Of a stretch of 64,000 nucleotides of DNA, positions 17,829-25,688 are shown piece by piece; position 1 is the first letter of the stretch; every line of letters begins with the position of its first letter. Under the pieces are notes generated by a model. That model worked only from the letters and a program-made list of their open reading frames with translations, was not told the origin of the DNA and did not search any database. Source of the DNA: Pedobacter nutrimenti (GTDB lineage Bacteria; Bacteroidota; Bacteroidia; Sphingobacteriales; Sphingobacteriaceae). Position numbers and translations under genes: made by a program. The DNA is taken from contig NZ_QKLU01000003.1 of the NCBI RefSeq assembly GCF_003208655.1, positions 124,001 to 188,000 on the forward strand. The letters are read 5' to 3'.

Positions 17829-17888
17829 GATGGTCAGAGTAGAAGACTCATAATCTTTTGGTCGCTGGTTCGAGCCCAGCTGGGCCCA
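17829..17888 (+). repeat. 3' fragment of a Met-type (CAT) tRNA, probable attachment-site remnant
   Basis: The last ~58 bases of a tRNA are intact: the end of a D-loop (TGGTCAGAG), an anticodon stem-loop with 5-base stems (GAAGA and TCTTT) around CTCATAA with anticodon CAT, a five-base variable loop, a perfect T-arm (GCTGG-TTCGAGC-CCAGC), and the 3' acceptor strand TGGGCCC plus discriminator A. The matching 5' acceptor strand and D-stem are missing; the upstream bases do not pair. This is what is left at the far side of an element that inserted in the 3' part of a tRNA gene, so the copper genes to the left are probably the inserted element. The intact tRNA should lie to the left of the window. 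Confidence 0.75.
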
Positions 17889-17891
17889 CTG

Positions 17892-17919
17892 CCCCTCAGA
17901 GTATTCTGAGGGGTTTTTT
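17892..17919 (+). terminator. Rho-independent terminator after the tRNA fragment
   Basis: A nine-base stem (CCCCTCAGA / TCTGAGGGG) with a four-base loop is followed by six T. It sits directly behind the tRNA fragment, where a tRNA terminator would be, and supports the view that this is the original chromosomal downstream flank of the tRNA gene. Confidence 0.85.
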
Positions 17920-18036
17920 GTGTCTTTTGGGGTGACTTTAAGGACTGAATATGATTTTTGTAAGATGCCCTGAATGATGTTACAAGGTGTTTTTGCTGTA
18001 ACTTTGAGTTTATAATCTTACGAAAACCTTACAACG

Positions 18037-20214
18037 TTAATTAAATAATTTAATTCTGATTCCGGCATTAATCACAACTCCGTCTAAGGGGGCATAAATA
18101 TCTTCGAAGTTTGGATTTGTAATACTACCCGTATAAATACTATTCCAACGGGTTTGCCTGCGATCGGTTAAATTTTCTGCATTTATAAATAAATCGAAAC
18201 GTTTCCACATCTTTTGTGCCAGTAGACCAAATGTTATATAGCTTTGTCCTATAGTTCCATTATTAAGTAACTGATGGCTGGTGTAAAAACTTTCTGCCCC
18301 GAAACGGAAGCTCTTTTCAATCTCATAAGTTACATCCAAGCTAACCCTGTTTCTTGGTGTTAAAGGTTGCGTATTGGATTGGCCGTTAAAATGTTGTTTG
18401 GTGTCTGTATAAGTATAGCCAAGATAGAATATAAGTTCATCCATAACCAGTTTGATATTGGTTTCAGCTCCTTTTGTAATCAAATGTCCCGGAGCATTAA
18501 TCAACTCACTATTTTGTACCATTAACGGCTTATTAACCTTTGTGTAGAAAAAAAGCTGATTGATAGTGATAAAAGCTTCGCTACCAATGGAGCTTCTGTA
18601 GTTTAAATCCCCATTTGCACCGTAAGATTGTTCGGCCTTGATGTTACCCATATTTAAAGGTTTGATATTTTGATAGCCATCTTGTTCGCTTTGATCATTA
18701 AAAAGTGTTGGCATCTTATAACCAAGACCTCCACCTATACGACTGGTAAAGTGATTGTCAAGTTTAAATAGAGCATTTACCCTTGGCAAAATAAAAAGAC
18801 CGTTCGATGGTTTATTGGATGCTGGAGAATTTTTATCAAGGCGTAAGCCGCTTTCCATTGAAAACCAATCTGCTATCTTATACGTGTTTTGTATAAATGC
18901 GCCTATTGTAGTTAAGTTCTGATCCAAATTGTTTTGTGGCGGGCTTGCGGTAAAATGATCTGTAATTAAATTTGTACCAGCTACCCAATTGGTTCGCTCA
19001 CCATTTCTTACATAGTTAAATTCACTGAAAGAAGAAAGTTCCTTACCCTTAAAGTTAAATCCTGGTTTACCTAATTGTCTGTCAAAATATCCAACACTAT
19101 TTTTGAAATTGATACTGCTTTCTTCATCAAATTTATGTGTAAAGGATAGCTGGGTTGAAAAACGAAAGGTTTTATTTCGCTCAAAATACTGGTGGATGTC
19201 ATCGGTTTTACCGGCAATGACCTGCATATCTCCGCCATAACGGTTTTCGTAAGATGTATTAACTCCAAACCACCCTGAATTTTTCTCATCCAGGTAGAAA
19301 AATACTTTGGGTTTAATGGTGAAACGTTTAGTCAGTGGAATAGCAGATAAGCCAATATTAGAGGGATCGTAAGCATTATTGTAATTGTAAGATCCAAATA
19401 TTGTGGTACCGACGTGCCCCCATTTTCTGGAATAATAGCCACTTGCATCAGCCCCTTTTGCATTGGTACCGTTCAACAAAAAAGTAAGTTCAGGGGCACT
19501 TTGAGGCGTTTTGCTGATCAGGTTAACTAATCCAGCAATAGCGCCTCCCCCATAAAGGGTAGAGGCAGAGCCTTTTATAAATTCAACCTGTTTTAAATCC
19601 AAAGGACTGATCTGTAGCAAGCTTAAGCTTCCAGAAAAGCCAGAATACAAAGGCATACCATCTTGCAATAATTGTGTGTAACGGCTGTCTAAGCCTTGTA
19701 TGCGAAAACTAGCTGCCCCACTAACCGCAGAAGTTTGTTGTACATGGATACCTGTTGCTTCCCCTAAAAGCATTTTTATATCCCCGGGTCGCATTGTACT
19801 TTTTTCATCAAGCTCTTCCAGTGGCAAGGCTTCTATTCTGGTTGGGATATCCCGGAGGTTTTGATTGGTACGGGTAGTTTGTATATTTACTTCAGTCAAT
19901 TCGCCTGAGGATGGTTCCAAAGCTATTTCTATTATTGACTCTGGTCGTTGACGCGGAAAGGTATAGACCTTTTCACTTTTACCATAACCAACATAACTTA
20001 TTTCTATTTCAAATTTTCCATTTGGAATATTGCTGATAAGGATCACGCCATTAGTGTCTGCTTTTACAGTGATCTTTAAATATGGAATAGTGGCGGTAGC
20101 ACCCTTTAAAACCTCTTTTGTGTTGCCGTTTCTCACTATGGCTTTAAAAGTGTTCTGACCCATTACTAATTGGGAAAATAATATTGATATTATAAGAAAG
20201 AAAAAAATCTTCAT
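18037..20214 (-). CDS. TonB-dependent outer-membrane receptor
   Basis: A 725-residue receptor with a signal peptide (ending VMGQ), a carboxypeptidase-regulatory-like domain (residues about 22-100) and a plug domain (about 115-235, with GLDSRYTQLLQDGMPLY and YGGGAIAGLVNLISKTP). A 22-strand type barrel follows and ends in AGIRIKLFN. It is a FecA/siderophore-type single receptor, not SusC: it is short and has no SusD partner. The small secreted protein at 20329-20727 lies 114 bases upstream on the same strand and is probably co-transcribed. The ligand may be a metal complex, given the neighbours, but the sequence does not say which. Located between two tRNA-end-like repeats, it forms one cargo module with the small gene. 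Confidence 0.9.
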   Translation of the reverse strand: MKIFFFLIISILFSQLVMGQNTFKAIVRNGNTKEVLKGATATIPYLKITVKADTNGVILISNIPNGKFEIEISYVGYGKSEKVYTFPRQRPESIIEIALEPSSGELTEVNIQTTRTNQNLRDIPTRIEALPLEELDEKSTMRPGDIKMLLGEATGIHVQQTSAVSGAASFRIQGLDSRYTQLLQDGMPLYSGFSGSLSLLQISPLDLKQVEFIKGSASTLYGGGAIAGLVNLISKTPQSAPELTFLLNGTNAKGADASGYYSRKWGHVGTTIFGSYNYNNAYDPSNIGLSAIPLTKRFTIKPKVFFYLDEKNSGWFGVNTSYENRYGGDMQVIAGKTDDIHQYFERNKTFRFSTQLSFTHKFDEESSINFKNSVGYFDRQLGKPGFNFKGKELSSFSEFNYVRNGERTNWVAGTNLITDHFTASPPQNNLDQNLTTIGAFIQNTYKIADWFSMESGLRLDKNSPASNKPSNGLFILPRVNALFKLDNHFTSRIGGGLGYKMPTLFNDQSEQDGYQNIKPLNMGNIKAEQSYGANGDLNYRSSIGSEAFITINQLFFYTKVNKPLMVQNSELINAPGHLITKGAETNIKLVMDELIFYLGYTYTDTKQHFNGQSNTQPLTPRNRVSLDVTYEIEKSFRFGAESFYTSHQLLNNGTIGQSYITFGLLAQKMWKRFDLFINAENLTDRRQTRWNSIYTGSITNPNFEDIYAPLDGVVINAGIRIKLFN

Positions 20215-20328
20215 TGTGAAACTCGGTTTCGGTGCATTGTTTTAGTATGATGTGAACATACGTTTGTCGTTGCACGTATATTGGAAAATAACGTGTTAAT
20301 TAATTAAAAAGAAGTGTCGTTAATTGAA

Positions 20329-20727
20329 TTAAGCGAGGGGTGGCTTAAACAAATCGTTACAGTAGTCAGAAGTTTGGAATGACTGCCTGAATAAAGTATG
20401 TTCCTCATTAACCTCGGAAATTGAAAACACGTTTACAAGAGGTTGACAAAGGAGAATGTTTAATGAATTTGCCTGATGTTGGAATTGCACACCACCAGAA
20501 TCACTCTGGGGTTTGTCATGTTCATTGTGGCCGAAAATTTCTTTCCCATGTAAAAGATAATCTCCAATGAAATCGACAATATCCAATTCTTCATCAGAGC
20601 AGATTTTTGTATAATTTCGATACATACCAGGGATATCCTGCATTAATGAGAAATCACCTAAAGGCAATACCACACTACTTGTTAAAAACAAGCTTGCAAA
20701 AAAATAACTGATAATTTTGTTAAACAT
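20329..20727 (-). CDS. Small secreted protein, partner of the TonB receptor
   Basis: A 132-residue protein with a signal peptide (FNKIISYFFASLFLTSSVVLP), an acidic middle (CSDEELDIVDFIGDYLL), a His/Asp cluster (HNEHDKP) and a tail ending FKPPLA. I do not recognise a named domain. Small secreted proteins with a His/Asp cluster and a proline tail of this kind recur beside TonB receptors in Bacteroidota. The start at 20727 is preferred over the ATG at 20736 because the -7 box TATCTTTG (20741-20734) overlaps the latter. Transcription would begin near 20727, implying a leaderless mRNA. Periplasmic ligand or metal handling is a guess. Confidence 0.65.
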   Translation of the reverse strand: MFNKIISYFFASLFLTSSVVLPLGDFSLMQDIPGMYRNYTKICSDEELDIVDFIGDYLLHGKEIFGHNEHDKPQSDSGGVQFQHQANSLNILLCQPLVNVFSISEVNEEHTLFRQSFQTSDYCNDLFKPPLA

Positions 20728-20733
20728 TCTCCG

Positions 20734-20768
20734 CAAAGATAAGAAAAACTACTATGCTATACATAGTA
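20734..20768 (-). promoter_or_regulatory. Promoter with a 19-base palindrome upstream of the small secreted protein
   Basis: On the minus strand, TATCTTTG at 20741-20734 fits the Bacteroidota -7 box TAnnTTTG. Nine bases upstream lies a perfect inverted repeat, arms TACTATG (20750-20756) and CATAGTA (20762-20768) with a five-base spacer, over the -33 area. This is an operator position for a repressor. No adjacent regulator gene is a clear match; the AraC gene at 21223 points away. Confidence 0.6.
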
Positions 20769-20929
20769 CCGTAAAAATTATGCTATTTTTATTCTTGTTA
20801 AACCTCTTTACGAATAGGTGTTTTTGCAATCCTAAGTAAATGATTTTTAAATTGGTTCGACCTAAATTTGGCGTAGCGTAAAAGACAAGGATATAGTAAG
20901 TCTGATATTAAAAACCATAATCCATTTTT

Positions 20930-20997
20930 TTAGACAAATCACTGATTAAACGTAAATCAGATAGAAAATGGTTCGAGAAACGCCCAGCTGGGCCCAC
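20930..20997 (+). repeat. tRNA-end-like intergenic repeat, copy B
   Basis: The unit has a left part TGATTAAACGTAAATCAGAT and a right part TGGTTCGAG-AAACG-CCCAGCTGGGCCCAC. The right part equals the T-arm and acceptor end of the tRNA fragment at 17829-17888, with five extra bases in the T-loop. Closely similar units occur at 25187-25253 and 32679-32745. All are on the + strand, all between gene modules, and all are followed by a hairpin terminator. Confidence 0.8.
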
Positions 20998-21002
20998 AAA
21001 AG

Positions 21003-21037
21003 AAAAAGCCGTTTTTCGATAAGAAGAACGGCTTTTT
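21003..21037 (+). terminator. Hairpin terminator behind repeat copy B
   Basis: Eleven-base arms (AAAAAGCCGTT and AACGGCTTTTT) surround a 13-base loop, with a run of T at the end. A degraded relative of this hairpin stands at 35901-35937. Confidence 0.8.
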
Positions 21038-21222
21038 TTCTGGTACATTTTAAGCAATATCTTTCAGTCAAAACCGCCATCATAATAGACATATGCTTCA
21101 AATTTTATTCATAAATATGCCCACTAAAATAATCTCATACCCTTATTAAGACCAGGGATTCATATAAGATTGAACATTGAACACCTTTTTGCTATAAATG
21201 TGCATTTTGCCGACATTTGAAC

Positions 21223-22098
21223 ATGGCCCTATTCTTAACCTTGGACAATGTCTATAAATTGTACAACATTGATCCTTCAAAAAAGATGGAAGGGATAGTT
21301 GTTCTACATCAGCAGAACCACCCTGAAAAGAAATATACTGAGCATAGTCGCCTGTTTGATGGATTGCTGCTGGGCTTTATGATACAAGGTTCCATGAAAG
21401 CCCAAATACATTTTTTAGAATACGAAATCAACGCAGGCGATATAGCAGTTTTGCAACCGCAATTGATGATAGATACAAAATCGCTGAGCGAAAATGCAGA
21501 AATAGTGACCATCGGCCTTTCGTTAGATTTTATTGCAGCGTTTCCAATCTTGCATGAGTTTGTCATGAACAATCAAATTCGATGGCAACCCGTTATCAGA
21601 CTTCAAGATGAAGAAGTAAGGCTAAAAAATGAACTGGTAGAACTTATACAAAACTTCTATCATAAAAGCCAGAGCCCCAGGAAAACTGAAATGCTGCGAC
21701 ACCTCATTATTACCCTTATGTATATGATTTCTGAAGCATATTCGGGTCTGACTGACCATAACAGTTTGGTGAAGAACCGAACACATGAAATCATTGACGA
21801 TTTCTATATTTTGATTTCAAAGTATGCAACGCAGCAACGGAGTGTTAAATTTTATGCAGAAAAGTTGCATTTGACTCCTCAGTACCTCTCCACTTTTCTG
21901 AAGCAAAAAACAGGAAAGTCAGTTTTACAATGGATTGATCATGCCATGATATTGCATGCCAAAACATTGCTGAAATCTTCTGGTTTATCCATCAAACAGA
22001 TCAGTAATGAGTTGCATTTTGGAGAAACAAGCCTGTTCTGCAGGTTTTTTAAAAGGGTCTCCGGAGTTTCTCCAGGTTTTTTTAGAAATACACAATAG
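21223..22098 (+). CDS. AraC-family transcriptional regulator
   Basis: A 291-residue regulator with an N-terminal cupin-like effector domain (residues about 30-150; FDGLLLGFMIQGSMKAQIHFLEYEINAGDIAVLQPQ) and a C-terminal AraC HTH pair (FYAEKLHLTPQYLSTFLKQKTGKSVLQWID, LSIKQISNELHFGETSLFCRFFKRVSGVSPGFFR). I chose the ATG at 21223 instead of the TTG two codons upstream. The next gene on the same strand is an MFS exporter 91 bases away, so the regulator probably controls that pump. The inducer is unknown. Confidence 0.9.
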   Translation: MALFLTLDNVYKLYNIDPSKKMEGIVVLHQQNHPEKKYTEHSRLFDGLLLGFMIQGSMKAQIHFLEYEINAGDIAVLQPQLMIDTKSLSENAEIVTIGLSLDFIAAFPILHEFVMNNQIRWQPVIRLQDEEVRLKNELVELIQNFYHKSQSPRKTEMLRHLIITLMYMISEAYSGLTDHNSLVKNRTHEIIDDFYILISKYATQQRSVKFYAEKLHLTPQYLSTFLKQKTGKSVLQWIDHAMILHAKTLLKSSGLSIKQISNELHFGETSLFCRFFKRVSGVSPGFFRNTQ

Positions 22099-22189
22099 GG
22101 AATGCCTGTGAGCAATTATCTTACAAATTGTATGTAAATGCCATAAATGTGTGAAAAAAACAGGCTCAGGTGCTGTTTATTTTTACACC

Positions 22190-23422
22190 ATGAAAAATTC
22201 AACGAAAAAAGCAGCTATTGGGTTCATCTTTGTGACTTTGCTGATTGATATTACCGGATGGGGAATCATACTTCCAGTGGTCCCAAAACTGATTAAAGAA
22301 CTTATTCATAGTGATGTTACAGAGGCTGCCAAATATGGGGGCTGGCTTGGTTTTACCTATGCTTTTACACAATTTATATGTTCACCTGTGGTGGGCAACC
22401 TTAGTGATAAATATGGAAGACGCCCTATTATTTTAATTTCTCTTTTTGGGTTTGCTGTAGATTATATATTTCTGGCTTTTGCCCCCTCTATCGGCTGGCT
22501 ATTCTTAGGAAGAATCATTGCCGGGTTGACGGGAGCCAGTATCTCAACTGCAAGCGCGTATATCGCTGATATCTCAACCGATGAGGACAGGGCTAAAAAT
22601 TTTGGTATGATTGGGGCTGCTTTGGGACTGGGGTTTATTATAGGCCCAACTATGGGAGGCTTGCTGGGGCATTATGGCGCAAGAGTTCCATTCTATGCTG
22701 CAGCCGGGCTATGCATGTTAAATTTTCTGTATGGATATTTTATCCTTCCGGAAAGTTTAGATAAAGATAAACGCAGGGCATTTGATTGGAAACGTGCAAA
22801 CCCGGTTGGGTCTTTTAAATTCTTAAGAAAACATCCTGAAATTTCAGGTTTGGTCATTGCCCTGACATTGATTTATATTGGTATGCATGCTGTACAAAGT
22901 AACTGGCATTTCTTTACCATGTATAAATTTGACTGGACTGAGCGAATGGTTGGTATGTCCCTTGGGGTGCTTGGATTATTGCTGGGATTGGTTCAGGGCA
23001 TCTTAATCAGATGGACAACCCCTAAGTTGGGAGAGCAGAAAAGCGTTTATTATGGGCTGATGTGTTATGCCCTGGGCTTGTTGTTGTTTGCATTCGCAAA
23101 TCAAGGATGGATGATGTTTGTTTTCCTGGTCCCTTACAGCCTGGGTGGTATCTGTGGCCCCGCACTTCAATCCGTAATCTCTAAAAACGTTCCATCAAAT
23201 GAACAAGGCGAACTACAAGGGGCCTTAACAGGCTTAGTGAGTGCAACTTCAATCATAGCGCCACCTTTGATGACCAACTTGTTTTATTACTTTACGCATG
23301 ACCAGGCACCTGTTCAGTTTTCGGGTGCGCCATTTTTCCTTGCATCGGTTTTAATGGCCATAAGTGTAATGATTATATACTCCGCCTTTCAACGAAAAGG
23401 TAAAGAACGGGTTGAAGACTAA
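22190..23422 (+). CDS. MFS drug transporter (TetA-like, 12-TM)
   Basis: A 410-residue protein with 12 hydrophobic segments. TMS1 reads IGFIFVTLLIDITGWGIILPVVPKL, with the acidic residue typical of drug/H+ antiporters, and loop 2-3 has the MFS signature GNLSDKYGRRPIILIS. The motif GRIIAGLTGASISTASAYIADIS in TMS4-5 and GxxxGPxxGG (GFIIGPTMGGLLG) in TMS5 are antiporter features of the TetA/MdtG group. The ATG at 22190 gives a normal N-terminus; an in-frame GTG at 22151 adds unlikely residues. With the AraC gene just upstream it forms a regulator-pump module. Substrate not predictable. Confidence 0.9.
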   Translation: MKNSTKKAAIGFIFVTLLIDITGWGIILPVVPKLIKELIHSDVTEAAKYGGWLGFTYAFTQFICSPVVGNLSDKYGRRPIILISLFGFAVDYIFLAFAPSIGWLFLGRIIAGLTGASISTASAYIADISTDEDRAKNFGMIGAALGLGFIIGPTMGGLLGHYGARVPFYAAAGLCMLNFLYGYFILPESLDKDKRRAFDWKRANPVGSFKFLRKHPEISGLVIALTLIYIGMHAVQSNWHFFTMYKFDWTERMVGMSLGVLGLLLGLVQGILIRWTTPKLGEQKSVYYGLMCYALGLLLFAFANQGWMMFVFLVPYSLGGICGPALQSVISKNVPSNEQGELQGALTGLVSATSIIAPPLMTNLFYYFTHDQAPVQFSGAPFFLASVLMAISVMIIYSAFQRKGKERVED

Positions 23423-23518
23423 AATGACGAATAAGTTTTGTTTTGTATTAATGGCTGATTTAGCTGAAATTATTTATTAATAACCTAAGTGATTTTTTAG
23501 TTAAATCAGCCAGTAAAC

Positions 23519-24451
23519 TTACTTTAACCGATTGAGTTTTTCAGTCCAAATATTTTTATAATCCGTTTTATATTCATTGCTCAGAAATGACTGATCTATT
23601 AATTTGAATACCTTATCTGTATTTTTGTAATACTTATCCAATATCCTCTTAAGCGTTTTGTCCGAAATCTTTAAGACACTGGCTAACATTTCAAAATCTT
23701 TCTTAACGAGCTTCTTCTTTTTACCATTCAAGCTAAGCGCAACATCCTCCTTATCCTTTGGATTAATCAAGTTACTATTGATTAGGTCATAAGCTGGAGA
23801 AAGAAGGATTTGACCTTCTCGATGGAGTACGGAAAAATTCTTCATATGCATATCATTATTCCCAGACAGGAAAGAGAATACCAAAAGCTCGAAATAGTTA
23901 ACCAAATCCAAGCCAGAGTTTGTACAATACTTAGTTATCAGTTTTCCGCAGCGTTCGTATGAACTGTTATATTTCTGTTCTGTCTGGAATTCTCCAATCT
24001 GACAAAAATCCTCCATATGTATTTTTTGCCTTTTCTCTCTATCAAATCTTTTAGCAATATATACCATCTGGCCATCAGAAGCTTTAAGCAAGCAGTGCTG
24101 ACAGGTATTCAGTTTAAATATTGCTGCCAGGTGCATAGTCAGGTCTTCTGCTTCTGGCATTTGTTCATAGTGGATATTCTGTGGCTTTAAGATGTAATTC
24201 CCCCATAGTCCAACAATAGTAAGCCGTTTTTCAGCTCCTTTCACATCTTCAAGTTCAACCGAAAGCTTCGGTTGCACGCCAGTTACTGAAATTCTATTGT
24301 TAACTGTTGTTTTTGCAAGATCATTAAAGAGGTCTTTATTTAAAGTCAATACAGGTAGTTCAGTTATTCCAAACATTTTTTTACAACATTTGCTATGGAA
24401 TGTTCCTTTATCAACTGATTGGTAACAAAATGGACATTTATTCACTTCCAA
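23519..24451 (-). CDS. hipT: HipT-like serine/threonine kinase toxin (split HipA, large part)
   Basis: A 310-residue kinase of the HipA C-terminal type. It opens with a possible zinc knuckle (CPFC and HSKCC, residues 6-23). The Gly-rich loop region ISVTGVQPKLSVEL is at about 54-67, the catalytic loop GNNDMHMKNFS near 205 and the metal-binding YDLINS near 229. The HipA N-terminal domain is missing here and is encoded by the preceding gene, which overlaps by 14 bases. HipA-family kinases phosphorylate aminoacyl-tRNA synthetases (GltX for HipA, TrpS for HipT), causing growth arrest. The order hipB-hipS-hipT matches the tripartite HipBST system. All kinase residues are present, so it is probably active. 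The target is unknown. Confidence 0.88.
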   Translation of the reverse strand: MEVNKCPFCYQSVDKGTFHSKCCKKMFGITELPVLTLNKDLFNDLAKTTVNNRISVTGVQPKLSVELEDVKGAEKRLTIVGLWGNYILKPQNIHYEQMPEAEDLTMHLAAIFKLNTCQHCLLKASDGQMVYIAKRFDREKRQKIHMEDFCQIGEFQTEQKYNSSYERCGKLITKYCTNSGLDLVNYFELLVFSFLSGNNDMHMKNFSVLHREGQILLSPAYDLINSNLINPKDKEDVALSLNGKKKKLVKKDFEMLASVLKISDKTLKRILDKYYKNTDKVFKLIDQSFLSNEYKTDYKNIWTEKLNRLK

Positions 24452-24767
24452 CCTCCTCTCCGATAACCGTTACAGCGCCAATAGTATCCCTGCATAGTGT
24501 AGCCAATAGTTCAAAACGATCATTGCTTTTAAAATTCCAATATTCTTTTGCAATATTTAGAAGCCACCCCTCCGGGATCAGTCCATCAAAAAAGGGGAAT
24601 AGAATATTACTGTTATAAGGATAATTAGAAATGGGTAAGGTAAGACTTATTGGCTTAGCTTCTGACTGTTTAAGGTAGGTACTGTCGTATGAAAACCGAT
24701 AACCAAAATCTGTTTTTTCAAGATAACCTGCCAGAGTTTTATCATAATATACCTTTGCTCTGTTCAT
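24438..24767 (-). CDS. hipS: HipS-like small protein (split HipA N-terminal domain)
   Basis: A 109-residue protein equal to the HipA N-terminal subdomain: VYYDKTLAGYLEKTDFGYRFSYD, SLTLPIS, FFDGLIPEGWLLNIAKEYW. In the three-gene HipBST arrangement this separate small protein acts as the antitoxin for the kinase. It lies two bases after the hipB stop and overlaps hipT by 14 bases, so translation of the three is coupled. The role as antitoxin is taken from HipBST and has not been shown for this sequence. Confidence 0.85.
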   Translation of the reverse strand: MNRAKVYYDKTLAGYLEKTDFGYRFSYDSTYLKQSEAKPISLTLPISNYPYNSNILFPFFDGLIPEGWLLNIAKEYWNFKSNDRFELLATLCRDTIGAVTVIGEEVGSE

Positions 24768-24769
24768 TG

Positions 24770-24988
24770 TTAGTTTTCCTCCTCTTCTATGTGATCAAGG
24801 TCAGTAATCCCTACTTGTTTACCAAAAAGAGCCAGCACCTGATTAACTTTATCTAATCGAAGAGTAGCTTTACCTCGTTCCAGTTCGCGAACAAAGCGGA
24901 GACCCACACCAGATTTAAATGCAAGATCAGCTTGGGAAAGCTTTAACGCTTTTCTTTTTTCTTTGATAAATGTTATAATTGGTGTCAT
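24770..24988 (-). CDS. hipB: HipB-like XRE-family DNA-binding protein
   Basis: A 72-residue helix-turn-helix protein: LSQADLAFKSGVGLRFVRELERGKATLRLDKVNQVLALFG is a full Cro/C1-type HTH. It is the first gene of the hipB-hipS-hipT unit and would repress it. Three inverted repeats of the type TACC(C)...GGGTA lie immediately upstream (24991-25090), as expected for cooperative autoregulation. The acidic C-terminal tail is short (DLDHIEEEEN). Confidence 0.88.
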   Translation of the reverse strand: MTPIITFIKEKRKALKLSQADLAFKSGVGLRFVRELERGKATLRLDKVNQVLALFGKQVGITDLDHIEEEEN

Positions 24989-24990
24989 TT

Positions 24991-25090
24991 TATACCCTTT
25001 TGGGTACTAATTTAGTGAAAATAATTTAAATAGTACCCGATGGGGTATATTTTATATGTAGATGGATTTTTTATACCTTATCGGGTATAA
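24991..25090 (-). promoter_or_regulatory. Three HipB-type operators
   Basis: Three near-identical dyads stand upstream of hipB, with centres about 40 bases apart: TATACCCTTTTGGGTACT at 24991-25008, TAGTACCCGATGGGGTATA at 25031-25049 and TTATACCTTATCGGGTATAA at 25071-25090. Shared half-site: TACCC / GGGTA (TACC in the third) around a short spacer. The first touches the start codon region, so binding would block both transcription and RNA polymerase escape. HipB of E. coli also binds several spaced dyads; that precedent supports the reading. Confidence 0.8.
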
Positions 25091-25186
25091 CTTTATGTAT
25101 TGTTGAGTAGATCAGATAAAGAGACACCTTATTACTAATTCCATTTTTTCATTAAATTTAGTGGTTAGCTATATAATTCATTTTTT

Positions 25187-25253
25187 TACTCAAATCTGTG
25201 ATTAAACTTAAATCACACAAAAAATGGTTCGAGAAACGCCCAGTTGGGGCCAC
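25187..25253 (+). repeat. tRNA-end-like intergenic repeat, copy C
   Basis: Same unit as copy B: TGATTAAACTTAAATCACAC on the left, then TGGTTCGAGAAACGCCCAG and a slightly changed acceptor end (TTGGGGCCAC). Match to copy B is nearly complete over about 65 bases. Confidence 0.8.
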
Positions 25254-25259
25254 AGAGTG

Positions 25260-25294
25260 AAAAAGCTGTTTCTTGATTCAAGAAACAGCTTTTT
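25260..25294 (+). terminator. Hairpin terminator behind repeat copy C
   Basis: Perfect 15-base arms (AAAAAGCTGTTTCTT and AAGAAACAGCTTTTT) with a five-base loop, ending in T. The arms differ in sequence from the copy B hairpin but keep the same position relative to the repeat. Confidence 0.85.
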
Positions 25295-25566
25295 CATTTC
25301 AAAACGCAGATTTTTAGCCTCCATCACTGAATTAGGCAGTCGTTCAGCAGTCAGGTTCAATAAGAGTTTTTTGTTGAACTTCAGGGAAAAATGTTAAGTA
25401 AAAGTTCGGGCAAACAATCATTTTTGGCTACTGTTACTGCAAAGGTGTTTGCCTATTATAGGTGAAGCTATGGGACTTATTTAGTAAAGTATTGTGTATT
25501 TTATACTAAATGGAGGAAATATTTTGAACCCAATCATTTCCTATATTTAACGTGAATGATAAAAGT

Positions 25567-25615
25567 AAATGGCTGAATAATCAATCGCTTCGCAAATTAA
25601 ATTATTCAGCCATTT
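25567..25615 (-). terminator. Inverted repeat downstream of the minus-strand lipoprotein gene
   Basis: Perfect 15-base arms, AAATGGCTGAATAAT and ATTATTCAGCCATTT, around a 19-base loop. It lies 74 bases beyond the stop of the lipoprotein gene and is the likely terminator, although there is no long T-run on either side. Confidence 0.55.
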
Positions 25616-25688
25616 AGAAGACGGGGCGCAAGGGGCACTTTCCTACACCCTTATTAGACTTGTACCCCTTCTCTCAGCTATACAGCTC

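Larger units (their letters stand above)
17607..18036. other. Island end: spacer with tRNA fragment, terminator and a hairpin before the TonB gene
   Basis: This 430-base spacer separates the + strand copper genes from a minus-strand TonB receptor. It contains the tRNA 3' fragment at 17829-17888 and its terminator at 17892-17919. Just beyond the receptor stop, an imperfect inverted pair around 17976-18036 (GTTACAAGGT on one side, ACCTTACAAC on the other) may serve as the receptor's terminator. The 19-base segment at 18018-18036 recurs at 33087-33105 with one mismatch. Confidence 0.6.
20769..21222. other. Spacer between the secreted protein and the AraC gene
   Basis: About 450 bases without a gene. 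Contents: the tRNA-end-like repeat at 20930-20997 and its hairpin terminator at 21003-21037, both listed separately. The rest is AT-rich and shows nothing I can support apart from likely promoter sequence before 21223. Confidence 0.5.
25091..25688. other. Long spacer between HipBST and a lipoprotein gene
   Basis: About 600 bases without a gene. It holds repeat copy C (25187-25253), its terminator (25260-25294) and a 15-base perfect inverted repeat at 25567-25615 that may end the minus-strand lipoprotein gene. I see no coding frame worth calling. Confidence 0.5.

Noticed and set aside
17813..17888. A complete tRNA-Met gene
   Set aside because: The 3' half is perfect, but the 5' acceptor strand needed to pair with TGGGCCC and the D-stem are absent, so it is a fragment.
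24991..25050. A hairpin terminator upstream of hipB
   Set aside because: The dyads repeat three times with equal half-sites and lie before the gene's start codon, which fits operators better than terminators.
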